A DNA stretch of 64,000 nucleotides from Amblyomma americanum (GCF_052857255.1 NC_135500.1:52415272-52479271), one strand, 5' to 3'. Shown: positions 24,448 to 35,135, numbered from the stretch's first letter. Notes: a model not told the origin generated them from the sequence alone. Translations and numbers: made by a program.

Positions 24448-24624
24448 ACACAACCACGGCTTCTCCGCGGCCCTCCAGCACCTTTGTTGAGGTGATGGGT
24501 ACAACCCCCACTCCGCCTCTTTTACAGAGGCGGAACAGCCCACTCGAGCGAAAACAAGACAGGCCTCTCATAACGGGTCCAGAACATAAGTAAACCTCAT
24601 ATCGTTCCACCCCAAAAGATAAAC

Positions 24625-25330
24625 ATGGCTTTTTTTTAGTTCAGTGGAACTGTAGAGGCCGGTGGAAGAATCACAGTAACATAACAGATATTTTAGGGTC
24701 AATGTTTCCCGTAGCCTTATGTCTTCAGGAAACCAATCTAGGTCCACAACATATGAATATCCTGAAACATTACGAAACTTTTATACGCGATCGCGAGCAG
24801 GCTAATAGACTCTCAGGAGGCGTCGCGATTGTCGTTCGAAGCGGCGTCCCTGCTCGAGAAATCAAAATCAAAATAAAACTTGAAGCCGCTGCGGTCACCA
24901 TCATCAGCTACAAAACAATTACTATCTGTTCTGTATATATTCTTCCACATTTTACATTAACGGTTCATGATCTACAAGAACTCATTCATGAGCATCCACA
25001 ACCATATTAAGTAGTTGGTGATTTTAACGCTCACTACCCTTTTTGGGGAAGCGAGCGCTGTAACTCTAAGGGAAAAATAATCGAAGATTTTATCCTTACA
25101 AGTAATATATGTCTTTTAAATGCGGAAAAGGCCACATACTGCTCCCCTACCTCGGGGAAAATAACCTGTTTAGATTTCTCATTTACTTCTCCTTCAGTTT
25201 TTAACGATTTTAAATGGGATGACATTGACAACCCATACGGTAGCGATCACCTCCCTATACTAATCAGTTTGATGTGTCCACCGGAAATAATTCCCACAAA
25301 ACAGCGACGCTGGAAGCTGCATCTTTAGAC
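24625..25330 (+). pseudogene. I-type LINE ORF2: APE endonuclease domain
   Basis: Target-nicking endonuclease of the LINE. Visible motifs are FSGTVE/VQWNCRG-type start, CLQETNL (catalytic Glu), VVGDFNAHYPFWG and the terminal YGSDHLPI (Asp-His). A stop interrupts near 24633, another at 25008-25010 just before VVGDFNAH, and another near 25328. Coding lies about 180 bp after ORF1, as expected for a two-ORF LINE. Confidence 0.82.
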
Positions 25331-25879
25331 TGGGAACTTTCTAGAGCAAAAGCCACTTTACAAAATATAGATTTAGAAGACCTGACCATCGATCAGATGA
25401 ACGAAAAGCACCAATTTTATCGTAACGGCTGCAGAATTAGCTATTCCGCAGTCTTCTGGAGTGGTGCGGCAAAACCACAAAGTGTAGTGGACAAAAGACT
25501 GCAAGGAAGCAAAAAAAAAACAGCAAAATTAGAGCTTGGGGTAAATTTCGCAGGTATCCGACACATAAAAATCTCGTATATTTTAAAAAGGCAAGAGCTA
25601 AATCTCGGTACATCCGTCGCATTGCCGAGAAAGCTTCATGGAAGAGTTATGTTTCATCTTTAAACAGTCAAATCACGTATAAAAAATGTGGGAGCAGGTT
25701 CGAAAATTAACCAACAAATTCTCACCGCTCACAATTACTCTTCTAACAACCCCTGGCACAGAAACAAGCATAAGGGAACCGGCAGACATTTTGGGTGAAC
25801 ACTTCGCTGGAGTTTCCAGTTCATCGCAATATACGCAGTCATTTATAAAACACAAAAATGTAACCAAAAACGAAGACTT

Positions 25880-26955
25880 CTAATAAGTGGAGGTGAAAAG
25901 AATACAACAATTTAATTACTCTCCAAGAAATAAACACAGTACTGTCTGCCGGAAAGAAAACTGCTCCAGGAGCCGACCAAATACACTATGAAATGCTCGC
26001 CCATCTTTCTGTGCCTGTCGTTGAAGCACTTTTAAGATTCTTTAACAAATTATGGGTTTCGGGGAAAATACCCGAAGCCTGGAAAAAAGCTATTATTGTA
26101 CCGCTTCTCAAAACTAATAAACCTCCAACATCTCCTATCAGTTATAGACCCATAGCCCTTACCAGTTGCCTCGCCAAATCCATTGAAAGTGTCCTGAATA
26201 TAAGATTAAATTTTGTCCTTCAATCCTGCGAACTTCTAGATGCCCATCAATGCGGTTTCAAGAAGGGATGCTCCACAACAGATTACCTAGTCCGTCTATA
26301 AAATACTGTCAGAGAAGCTTTTATCCACAAACAATACCGTCTTGCAATTTTTTTTTCGATTTAGAAAGAGCTTATGATACAACATGGAGGTTCGGGATTC
26401 TCCAGGACTTAGCTGAGCTCGGCATCTGTGGCAGAATGCTGAACTCCATTAAAGACTTTTTGTCTAACCGTTCATTTAATGTCCGCCTGGGCTCAACGCT
26501 TCCGAGAAATTTTATTCAAGAAAATGGAGTACCTCAGGGCTGTTTATTAAGCACTACCGTCTTTGTTGTAAAAATTAGCTCTCTTAGTAAAATAACCCCG
26601 AGGTCCGTTATGTACTCGGCCTATGTAGGCGACCTTCAAATAGCTTGTACATACTCCAATGTATCAACATGTGAAAGACAAATACAATTGACAATAAATA
26701 AACTAGCAGCATGGGTGGATGAAAATGGCTTCCGGTTTTCGCCACAGAAATGAGTGGCAATTCTGTTCTCATTAAAACGAAGATTACATGCAGATCCGAC
26801 CCTACAGCTCAACGAAACCGAGTTGTCCGTAAAAATTGGGCACAAATTTTTAGGTATAACATTTGATCAAAAACTCCCTTTCCTGCCTCGTATTAATGCA
26901 TTAAAAAAGAAAACTTTCCGATCACTGAATATACTCAGTCTTTTAACATAAACAC
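25880..26955 (+). pseudogene. I-type LINE ORF2: reverse transcriptase domain
   Basis: RT motifs in order: KTAPGADQI, WKKAIIVPLLK, YRPIALTSCLAK, CGFKKGCSTTDYL, FFDLERAYDTTW, NGVPQGCLLS and a YVGD box in place of YxDD, so the first Asp of the catalytic pair is Gly. Stops or frameshifts occur near 26299, 26340 and 26751. The continuation holds KIGHKFLGITFDQKL. The gap from EN (25330-25880) holds the degenerate linker, mostly open in fragments. Confidence 0.85.
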
Positions 26956-27391
26956 TGGGGTTCTGACAGGGCAAGCCTTCTAAAAAGTTACTGCTGTGTG
27001 GTACTATCCTGCTTAGACCATGGCAGTATAGTATATGGTTCAGCAAAGCCATCGTATTTGAAACGACTCGACCCGGTGCACAATTTAGGTTTACGCCTTT
27101 CAACTGGTGCTTACAGGGCGTCACCTATAAACAGTCTTAATGTTGAAACCAACGAGCCATCACTTAAAGACAGAAGGGCCATGGTCACATGCTCGTACAT
27201 TCTAAAAGTTCGTTTACTGCACAAACGTATTTGTTACCCCATCGCTACAGAGTGCTCGTCTAGCGTACTCTTTTTAACAATAAACCGCAAGCTAACCGTC
27301 CACAGCTCTTACGATTCGAAGACATGTGCCAGACCCTTGGCGCACTAGACATATTGCCTAGCATTTCTCGAAGGCGAGGTGCACTTCCGCC

Positions 27392-28222
27392 ATGTTATAT
27401 AACTTTCGGGAAATCTGTGACCTCACTATTACAGATTTCCGCAAAAAACAAATTCCGCAAGAGCATATCATACAAGAATTCCTCACACTTGAAGAAAAAT
27501 ACAGTAATTACGCGGCTTTTTATACAGACGGTTCAAAAACAGACGCTTACGTTGGAAGTGCAGCGGCACACAGGAATTGGAATAAAATAGTAAGACTTCC
27601 ACAGTGTGCTTCAATCTTCACTGTGGAATGTTACGCTATCTGTGTAGCCATAGAAAAAATAGTAAATGAGAACCTCGCCAACAGTATTATCTACAGAGAC
27701 TCGCTAAGTGTGCTCACAGCCGTTCATTCTAGAAATGCAATAACCCCGCTGCTTGGCGACCTCATACAGAACATTACAACAGCCTTAGCTCAAGGGCAAA
27801 ACATAAGAGTCTGCTGGGTACCAAGTCACGTCGGCATAAAGGGCAATGAAAGAGCATATTTGTGTGCTGCTCAAGCTTGTGGCAAGCAAATAAAGAATGC
27901 AAATGTGGCCTATAAATATTACAGGAAAGTACTACAATGTAATGCAAGGAAAGTTTGGCAGTCCACTTGGGACAGCGAAGTAAATAACAAGCTACACTTA
28001 ATAAAACCAGTGCTCTGTGAATGGAAGTCATGTGTGCATCAGAAACGTTTCAGCGAAGTCATTGCCTGGTGCCTCCGTATAGGCCACACACACATTACTC
28101 ACAACTTCATGCTAACAAAAGAAGACAAACCAGTTTGTGCATGTGAAGATGAACTTATTCACATTTTAATTTCATGTTCGAAACTGGAAAAGCTACGGAA
28201 AAAGTGCTTCTCTCCGTTTTAG
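27392..28222 (+). CDS. I-type LINE ORF2: RNase H domain and C-terminal finger
   Basis: A 276-codon open frame. RNase H removes RNA from the hybrid during element integration. Motifs: FYTDGSKT (first Asp), FTVECYAI (Glu), IYRDSLSV (Asp) and VCWVPSHVGIKGNERAY, where the last acidic residue (usually NERAD) is Tyr. The C-terminus has RIGHTHITHNF and the finger CACEDELIHILISCSKL. The first part of the frame overlaps the RT-RNase H linker. This is the longest intact piece of the element, but the upstream RT is dead. Confidence 0.85.
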   Translation: MLYNFREICDLTITDFRKKQIPQEHIIQEFLTLEEKYSNYAAFYTDGSKTDAYVGSAAAHRNWNKIVRLPQCASIFTVECYAICVAIEKIVNENLANSIIYRDSLSVLTAVHSRNAITPLLGDLIQNITTALAQGQNIRVCWVPSHVGIKGNERAYLCAAQACGKQIKNANVAYKYYRKVLQCNARKVWQSTWDSEVNNKLHLIKPVLCEWKSCVHQKRFSEVIAWCLRIGHTHITHNFMLTKEDKPVCACEDELIHILISCSKLEKLRKKCFSPF

Positions 28223-28636
28223 AACCAACGCATCCCTTTTCATCTATCACTACTGTTAGGTTAAAATGCAATTGTGGACATGTCCTGGGTTTTTAGATTT
28301 TAACAGAAGCTGGCATTCTTAAAAATGTGTAAAACATGACCCAGTACTTTGCCTGATGCACCTCAGTCACTTTCGCATTCCAGAGAAAAGGGCTGACGTT
28401 TTTGTTTTGATTGGTTGGGGGCCTCCAGTCCTTGCCCAACCAAGGACGGCTGATGAGGGAACCCAGCCTCCTTTGAAACATTTAATATCTTGTTTTGCTC
28501 TCAATACTGGGAAGAATGGTATAACCTTTTAGGCATTCTAAACCGCCATATTTTTATACCTTTGTAAAAATCTACATAAAACAATTTCTTATACCTTGAG
28601 CTTGGCGCATGATAGCCTTAGTCGCTTATGCGCCAT

Positions 28637-28943
28637 TAAACTCAGCTCAGTTTCTGCAGCACTGCCTCGGTCACGGCAGCCAAGACATGGTTAAGGAACC
28701 GTGCTTTACGCAGTCTATTTACCTCACCCTGGAAGCTCGCCCACATCATGTGAGAGCACGGCTTGAGGAGTGCTGATTCCATGGAAAGGGTAGCAATAGC
28801 CCTCTTAACAGTTTTTGACTGGGCCGAATGAAACAGTAAAGAATCCTTCTTGGCCCTAGGAAGGTAGCGGCAGTGTTTTCTGGCGCTACCCTCTCGATAT
28901 CCCTGCTCTCTGTGTTTCTGCAAATCTTCCAATCTTCTTCCAT
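28637..28943 (-). mobile_element. Penelope-like element N-terminal fragment
   Basis: The reverse-strand frame contains HSAQSKTVKRAIATLSMESALLK, then a segment ending in FLNHVLAAVTEAVLQKL. This resembles the region N-terminal to the RT in PLE proteins (K.VKRAI..L..ALLKSC pattern followed by R.A.F....L..V). No catalytic motif lies in this short piece, so the assignment rests on that pattern. It abuts the 3' end of the I-type LINE. Confidence 0.5.
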
Positions 28944-29755
28944 ATTTCCTTTATTATCTTCCCTATATTTCCTTTATTTCCGCTGGCCACAGCTCAGCCA
29001 GAACTTAACACAGTAGATAGCAATTGTTGCTTCAGTCATACATATTTTGCTTCTGCTTTGTTCGTTAATAAAACCACAACAACGACAAGACACTTGAATT
29101 TATTTTTTTAGACTCCATTTTAGTGTGTTACACGAGGGACTGGTATTGACAAGATACAGGACGTTGCAGCATGCAGTCACCAAGTTTGATGGGTAGAATA
29201 TGGCAGCAGTATGGTACGGCTATGGTAGCGGTATGGATTTCTCTTTCACACTCAGTACGAAAATGCCAGTCTGCAGATAGTTTCAAAGCACATCGAACAA
29301 CTCTACGTGAAAACATTGAGAACAGCATAATCGACATTTACTCACTAAACATGCTGAAAGCACTACACTCCAGAAAACGCTGTACAGTTGTTATTAGAAG
29401 ATATCATGCATAATATGGCAACAGCCCCAACACATCGACATGCAATAAAAGTGTGCTGGGCCCCGAGCCATGCCAGCTTATGCAGTAACAAAAGAGCTGG
29501 CAGGAGTGCTTTATGAGCATACAACGAGAAACTAGAAAAAGTAAATATTCCACATACATTGCTTCAAGCTAGTGGGTAGTAAGCTAGAAAAGAAATAGTA
29601 GACCACCTCATATAATGCAATCAACAATAAGCTACACCTCGTAAACCCAATTCTCAGCGAATCAAATTTATGTCTGCACCAAATAATGCTTTATTGAACT
29701 TGTCTTACGCCACCTTCACATCGGACATATGCACGTTACGCATAACTTCAGGCCA
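28944..29755 (+). mobile_element. I-type LINE RNase H fragment, degenerate
   Basis: Broken frames from about 29260 show IIDIYSLNMLKALHSRKR, then (other frame) KVCWAPSHASLCSNKRAG, then LHIGHMHVTHNF. The same order occurs in the RNase H and tail of the LINE at 27392-28222 (VCWVPSHVGI, RIGHTHITHNF), so this is a second, more decayed copy. 28944-29160 itself shows nothing recognisable. Confidence 0.65.
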
Positions 29756-29756
29756 C

Positions 29757-29837
29757 CGTGGTGCCTCCGTGGCTATATGGTGCTCAGTTGGTGACCCGAA
29801 AGACACAGGTTCCATACTGGCCGCAGAAGTCACATTT
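29757..29837 (+). mobile_element. tRNA-like head of second-family SINE, truncated
   Basis: The sequence has SINE box-A-like (tggctatatggtgctcag) and box-B-like (ggttccatac) blocks and matches the tRNA-like head of the reverse copy at 12060-12288. It is cut after the head by the Ruka-like insertion at 29838. Confidence 0.6.
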
Positions 29838-30161
29838 AATAATAATAATAATTGGTTTTTGGGTAAAGGAAATGGCGCAGTATCTGTCTCATATATCGTT
29901 GGACACCTGAACCGCGCCGTAAGGGAAGGGATAATGGAGGGAGTGAAAGAGGAAAGGAAGAAGAAGGTGCCGTAGTGGAGGGCTCCGGAATAATTTCGAC
30001 CACCTGGGGATCTTTAACGTGCACTGAGATCGCACAGCACACGGGCGCCTTAGCGTTTTTTCCTCCATAAAAACGCAGCCGCCGCGGTCGGGTTCGAACC
30101 CGGGAACTCCGGATCAGTAGTCGAGCGCCCTAACCACTGAGCCACCGCGGCGGGTGTATAC
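29838..30161 (-). mobile_element. full-length Ruka-like SINE with 9-bp TSD
   Basis: The most complete Ruka-like copy. It has a tRNA-like head with box A (gtggctcagtggttagggc on the reverse strand) and box B (gggttcgaaccc), then the body, pyrimidine-rich segment and ATT-rich tail. It is flanked by gtcacattt at 29829-29837 and 30162-30170. Together with the surrounding fragments it forms a LINE > SINE > SINE nest. Confidence 0.93.
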
Positions 30162-30170
30162 GTCACATTT

Positions 30171-30660
30171 CGCGTCCGAATTTTTAATTCTAACAGCAGA
30201 GAACAGTTTTTGATGATACACAATCTTAGCACGCCTAAGCTCATCATTTAGTTTATTTTTTTGTTTTTGAATAAGATTAGAGATTCTGGAGACCATTATT
30301 TAAAAAAGCATGGTACAACTTGTTGCGCTTTATCATTCTTTTGAGCTCTGGCGTGATCTATAGTTTTCTTATTCGTTTAGACTGCTTAATGTTCTTGAAG
30401 AGAAAGTGCGTAGAGTATATTTCTACAAAAACCTTGATAAACTCTGAATATGCATTATTTGAGTCTTTTATATCGAATAACTAGGAGTCCTGTACGAAAC
30501 CATTTCAGCTTGTTATCTGGGTACCCCCAACCTGTTTTATTTGTGTTTAACTCCAGCCCTTCTTCAACTTTGTCATTGTAGCCGCTATTGTTTTTCAAGT
30601 ACCATGCACCATCTTGATATTAGCAGTTCCTAATTCAAGCCTTCTGCGGGGTTTGAAGCA
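30171..30660 (-). mobile_element. CR1-like LINE fragment between endonuclease and RT
   Basis: On the reverse strand, broken frames give PWITPELK-like, KMIKRKNKLYHAF-like and KLNDELRRAKIVYHQKLF blocks. This is the charged helical linker that follows the endonuclease in CR1/jockey-like LINEs. No catalytic motif is included. It could be the same family as the RT at 189-2065, which begins downstream of this linker. Confidence 0.6.
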
Positions 30661-31829
30661 CCTATTTAATTGGAAATGAGAACATGTGCGCAGGGTGGAA
30701 AGCGTGTAATCTGCCAGGAAACACTGAGGCGGCCCCGAGAAAGGCCTTTATTAAGGTTGACAGCCGTTTTGTGCCTCTTCACTTGGCAGCGACGACACAG
30801 CGTGTGCGGTCCCCATGGTTTTGCCTCAGCTGTCGAAGCAATCCTCGGACACGACCATGACCTTCGACATCTGATGTTTTTATTTAAAAAACACAGGGAC
30901 CAAAGTAGTGTTGTATGCAGTGCGATCGCCGTGTGGTTCCACTGACGGCGAACAATCATCCACCTAGCCCGGCTCTTTGGATGGATTCAGGAAACGACTG
31001 AAAAGAACAAAAGTTACGAGCAAACAAAGGTGTGCTCCATACGAGTAAGAACGCAAAGAAACAAAGGCGCTCTCCGCTGGGATAATGCTGTAGCGAGGTC
31101 CAATATGTAAATTTTAATGGCTGGCGTCGGTTTCTACAAAGCGCAAGTAGTCGCTACGGAGATAAACAAAGGCGCATTGGAGCTGGGTAAGTCTGTAGCT
31201 ACAAGCACGAGTTCTTTGTCTCTACCGCCGATTTCCACACCGCGCGATCGTCATAACTTTTCTCGGACTTGCTATTACAACATGCCATCGATCATAAAAT
31301 TAAGGGCGCCGACTGTAGTGGCAGAGGCTTGCCATTGAAAGGAACAAAGCCGTGCACTTTGTCAACCCGGCAACGAGGCTTAGCGCGAGTTTTAGAGCCG
31401 ACTTGGACAAAGCGCGAGACGGCGCGCGCTTCTAACGCTTGTCAACGCAAAGAAACAAAGGCGCGCTGCGCTGGTATAATGCTGTAGCGAGGTCTAATAT
31501 GTAAATTTTCACGGCTGCCTTCAATTTCGACAAAGCGCGAGAAGTCTCTAAGGAATTAAACGAAGCTGCACTGCACCGGGTGAATGCTGTATACCTAGGC
31601 CAAACGCTGGCCACTTTTACCCTGGACTTGCCACTGCAAAGGAACAAAGGCGCACTGAGGTCGATGCCCCGGCCTCTCGCCACGTGATATCGGTCCGCGG
31701 CAAACAAGGACAGCATCCGCTTACCAGAAGCATCCAAGAAACGATGCTGCAAAAAAAGTTACGTTACAAGCGCCGCAATTTGGCGAGTTCTGCACGAGGA
31801 AACTTGCGAAAACGTTGTTCAACCCTTAC
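30661..31829. repeat. diverged ~394-bp-spaced direct repeat region
   Basis: From 31052 and again from 31446 a ~115-bp block recurs (gcaaagaaacaaaggcgc, then taatgctgtagcgaggt and aatatgtaaatttt). Weaker echoes (aaggaacaaag) occur at about 31338 and 31634, so this may be a decayed tandem array with a ~100-400 bp unit. 30661-31050 shows no supported gene. Confidence 0.6.
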
Positions 31830-32024
31830 CTCGGGGTTGAGAATGTGCACGCCCGACAAGCGCTTCAGCGTGGCTGTCCATCGTGGCGGTTCAGCGTGGC
31901 GGTTCAGCTGTCGACGTCGGCGGTCCTCAAACCGCGCCTTATGTGGGTCGTCGTAATGGCGTGGCAAAACTTTGAACACAAGCACGACACTAGCCACGTG
32001 CTCCTGCAGCAGCAAAACGAGGTC
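31830..32024 (-). pseudogene. SGNH-hydrolase-like exon (reverse strand)
   Basis: A 195-nt phase-0 exon with acceptor CCAG before 32024 and donor GTAAGG after 31830. It encodes DLVLLLQEH..VVLVFKVLPRHYDD..., ending in VHILNPE. The same exon with the same borders is present on the forward strand at 32965-33132 (ALVLLL to ILNPD). The block corresponds to the part of an SGNH (GDSL-type) esterase after the GxND motif. A short in-frame duplication (gtggcggttcagc twice, about 31882-31907) is internal. No catalytic residue lies in this exon. Function of the whole protein is unknown. Confidence 0.5.
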
Positions 32025-32647
32025 CTGGAATGCGCAAGGCATGTAGGTAAGCGGTACAGCACTTCATGAAGCGAAATTTGAGATAAAATGGGTACCTTTA
32101 TGTGGCTGGCGATTTCTCGCAGGTCAGCGCCTTATGTGGGTCGTCGTAATGTCATGGAAGCGAGACTGTACAGAAATATCAGCTGGCTGTCGCCGACGAG
32201 CGCACCACGCAAAACAGCCATACCTGGACAGCTCCCGAAACGCGCGCGCCGCCGCCTCGGCTCACGAAGGGAATGCCCGCGGACAACGCACGCGCCGCGG
32301 ACGGCCGGACCTAGCGATTCCCTAGGCACTCTAGGGACAGGCCGAGAGAGGCGCGGCAACCCCACATCCGGTTGAGAACAAGAGCGAAGCGAAAAAAACG
32401 TCACGGAGACACGCATCCTACCGACCAATCGGCGTTTCCAGCCTACCGACCCGCAAACGCTTCTGCACAATGACCGTGTGCGTACTGGGGACGCGACTAA
32501 CCTCTGCGGAATCAACTAGGTACACCAGCCCTCTAGTGTCTCTAGCGCGTTGAGCCTAGCGTTTTTAGCTGCTCAACTTATTGAACCTAGAGCTTTGCAG
32601 TCCCTAGGCACATTGGTTGGCAATGGTTGCGTTATTTCAGTTTAGCA
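32025..32647. promoter_or_regulatory. CpG-rich spacer between divergent SGNH exon sets
   Basis: A G/C-rich segment dense in CG dinucleotides, with a ccaat-type element (cgaccaatcggc near 32424) between two divergently oriented exon sets. It may be a bidirectional 5' region. The sequence ccttatgtgggtcgtcgtaatg occurs at 31937 and again at about 32121, a 184-bp direct repeat. No start site or TATA box can be assigned. Confidence 0.3.
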
Positions 32648-33132
32648 ATGACTATGCGGGGCGTTCTTGTTGGCGGCAGCCAACTCAAGCGATTGTGCTG
32701 AAGTCGCCTACGTTTATGCCCGTCGGTTGAGACTACGTTTAGCTTCGGAGGCTACGACGCCGTGCACCTTGCAAGCGCTCTGCGGCGCTTTAATCTCAAG
32801 CCCGTAGATTTTGTTATCCTTTACGTAGGAGGGAATGACCTTGCGAGGCCTAATGCCAGTCCGCAAGCGGTATGCGTTAACGTCAAGGTAGTACGTAATT
32901 GCTGAGCACTTCCAATTGCTGTCGATTTCAGTACGAAATTCTCGTACATCTTTTCGTATCACAGGCCCTTGTCCTGCTTCTGCTGAGCGACGTGGCACCT
33001 GTCGTGCTTGTGGCAAAGGTGTTGCCGCGGTGTTTTGCCTCGACGGACGCCGAGGCAAGTGTTCGCTTGCTTAACCGCAAGTTGACGGCTGCGCTGAAGC
33101 GGATGCCGTGTGTGGGCATCTTGAACCCAGAC
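32648..33132 (+). pseudogene. SGNH-hydrolase-like gene fragment, two exons
   Basis: Exon 1 runs from ATG 32648 to 32887: VLVGGSQLKRL (block I; the usual GDS Asp is Gly, Ser kept), an in-frame TGA at 32699-32701, then FSFGGYDAVHLA and VDFVILYVGGNDLARP (block III GxND). It ends at a GT donor in phase 0. Exon 2, 32965-33132, begins after a CAG acceptor with ALVLLLLSD and continues VVLVAKVLPRCF to VGILNPD, with donor GTGAGT. A short 77-base intron lies between. The final Asp-His block is not found downstream. SGNH domains also occur in ORF1 of CR1-group LINEs, so a mobile origin is possible, though the conserved introns argue against recent retrotransposition. The stop makes it a likely pseudogene. 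Confidence 0.55.
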
Positions 33133-34059
33133 GTGAGTACCGATTCATGCTTGTCTTAGCCGTGTGCGAGGCAAGTGCAGTCAGCAGGCAGTTTCCTCGC
33201 AGCAAGCCTGGCGGGCGCTGGAGCGGTCTGCCGAAGAACCATAAAAGTGAAATATTGGCTCAGCTGTTCTATAACTGGTACAGTGCAGTCGACAGGACGC
33301 ACAGTGTGCCAGTGCGCCTTCGGTCTAGCACCAGCATAATATTGACAACCGAGTACAGGTTCAAAACTTTCACTTTCTTTGTGGTACTTGGTGGCGTTGT
33401 AGCGCTTTAATTTCGTGCACCCGGCTGATATAGCGATGGTGTTCTAGGCCTCTGACGACAGCAGCCGCAGATTCAATGCGCTCATTCCGAGTATGCGTTC
33501 AGACGCGGCCAAATATGCATATGGTGAACGTGTTTGGCGAGACGTTGAGCGCGATACGAGAGCATATGGTCTTCATTACATTTGCGCAGTGGAAAGGCGG
33601 ATATGCTTTTGAGAAATGCTTGATTGCTTGAAGCATGTGCTTTATTAAAAGCCCTCACGAACACATTGCTCGAGGCATCTGTGCGGGCATATATGTGGCC
33701 ACACAGTTGTCCCCCACGGCAGCCGAGGTGAGTGCTCATTCTGTCGTCGCCTACTGCCGTACAGCTCGATTCTCGCGCCTGCTGCCACAAAAGCTTAAAA
33801 TATCTAAGATGTACAGTAGGCATGCATCACCTCGCTCTATGCTCATTAGAGAGACAGGCGCCGACAGGCAAGGCCGAATTGATTGAATAGCGCCTGTAAT
33901 TCTTCGAGCGCCAGCCCTCTATACGGTAACGCTGTATCATTGCAGGTATGACACGCAGCTAAATTTGTACAGTACACCTGCTTGATCTAGATGTACGTTC
34001 AGTCAGCTGATGTGCGCTTTTGCCGAGATTATGCGTGCATTCCTTGCCGGTAACAAAAG
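33133..34059. other. no recognised gene
   Basis: Should contain the last exon(s) of the SGNH-like gene if complete, but I could not identify one. A reverse frame at 33482-33823 (113 codons) has no motif. Confidence 0.4.
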
Positions 34060-34612
34060 CCGATGACCGACAGACTACAGTTGAAAGGAACGTATCCCGA
34101 TTCTTTTCTGATTACAGTCCATACGAAGCAGTTCACGGACGTAGAAATCGCAACGAACAACAGCTTTCTCTGCCCAGCTCTACCTACAGCACTCCAGACA
34201 TATTCCTACTTCACAGAGGCGCCGCTTCCCACTGTGATAGCAGAGCTCATTGCCATTCGTGACGGCTTGTCCACTGTAAAGGACCTCCTGTGCACTCCAT
34301 CGAACTGTCTTATCCTATATACTGACTCAATACAAGCAGTAGGAGCTCTACGGCGCGTAGCCTGCCCACTGGGCACTGTTGTCGATGTGTGCTCCATCGT
34401 GGAAACGTATCCATGCCTTGTTCGAGTGGTATGGGCTCGACGCAATGCGTACTATCTTATGGAAGCGGACAGTGCGTCCCATCCACTGCAAGTGCCATAC
34501 CCGCTTCCTCTACTGAAATAATTCGCATGATACGCCGTCCTACCTAAAAAGGGAATTTCTCCGCTGCTCTACGCGTGCCAATTCCACCGCGTGGATCTAA
34601 CCTTCCCGGTTA
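34060..34612 (+). mobile_element. LINE RNase H fragment
   Basis: The frame 34063-34521 contains VIAELIAIRDGLSTV (RNase H Glu helix), ILYTDSIQAVGAL (Asp) and LVRVVWARRNAYYLMEAD, the layout of the second half of a LINE RNase H. The first Asp strand is poorly preserved. It differs from the I-type LINE at 22.7-28.6 kb, so another family is represented. The element resumes after the palindromic insert at 34898. Confidence 0.62.
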
Positions 34613-34897
34613 TTCAACTCCATATGTATCAGCATCGCGAATAAAAAACCAGGAAGAAGAAGGAGAAGATAGTACAGAGTGCTTTCTGGTTTTGTGTTCC
34701 TTTTTCCCGATTTTGTGTTTTCTTCTTCCTGGTTTTGTGTTCTTTCCTCTTCCTGGTTTTGTGTTCCTTCTTCTTCCTGGTTTTGTGTTCCTTCTTCTTC
34801 CTGGTTTTGTGTTCCTTCTTCTTCCTGGTTTTGTGTTCGCGCTGCTGATACTTATGGGTAGCAACCAACTAGCCCGGCAGATGGTGCTGTTTAACTC
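34613..34897 (+). mobile_element. palindromic mini-element 3 with expanded 24-bp repeat
   Basis: Insert 34621-34889 lies between ttcaactc (34613-34620) and tttaactc (34890-34897), a target-site duplication with one mismatch. Left end catatgtatcagc and right end gctgctgatacttatg pair, and the tail contains CCAACTAGCCC. It is a sister of the insert at 23900, but the right arm has expanded to about six units of a ~24-bp repeat (ctggttttgtgttccttcttc type, 34684-34840). Only one unit, in reverse complement, remains in the left arm. Long frames here on both strands are artefacts of the repeat. Confidence 0.87.
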
Positions 34898-35135
34898 GGC
34901 GTGAAGAGGTGGCGTTGAGGAGAATCCGGGTGGATGCTGCGCGGACGCCTGCCGTCAGGGCCACCTGGACATCCGCTTCTGAACTGCCCCTTCTGCACCG
35001 GACACTCGAACCTGGACTCATGGGCCCCAATACCGGGCATTGTTGGCATTCATAGCCGAAACCGGCCTGCACATACATGTGCATAAAACTCCCTTATGCC
35101 GAAGGGCATATTTTCGCAATTAAAAAAAAATTGCA
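34898..35135 (+). mobile_element. LINE C-terminal remnant after the palindromic insert
   Basis: Immediately after the insert the translation gives LRRIRVDAARTPAVRATW and LPLLHRTLEPG, then degrades. This looks like a LINE ORF2 C-terminus continuing from 34060-34612. No Cys-His finger is preserved. Confidence 0.4.

Larger units (their letters stand above)
22725..28634 (+). mobile_element. I-clade LINE, nearly full length, inactivated
   Basis: One element can be followed from a G/C-rich 5' UTR (22725-23234) through gag-like ORF1, APE endonuclease, RT, RNase H and a C-terminal finger to a 3' UTR ending near aaactcag (about 28634). RNase H after RT is characteristic of I-group LINEs. Every coding section carries stops or frameshifts, and a palindromic mini-element interrupts ORF1. 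Sections are listed separately. The precise ends are estimated because no target-site duplication was identified. Confidence 0.85.

Noticed and set aside
30050..30150. tRNA gene suggested by box A and box B
   Set aside because: This is the tRNA-like head of a Ruka-type SINE, with SINE body, tail and TSD. The same applies to the other SINE heads.
32699..32701. TGA in the SGNH-like exon as a selenocysteine codon
   Set aside because: No selenocysteine insertion element was seen, the position is not catalytic, and block I is already altered, so a nonsense mutation is simpler.
34610..34868. Reverse-strand Lys-rich repeat proteins (KKKEHKTR-type)
   Set aside because: Produced by the 24-bp tandem repeat in the palindromic element; open in several frames at once.
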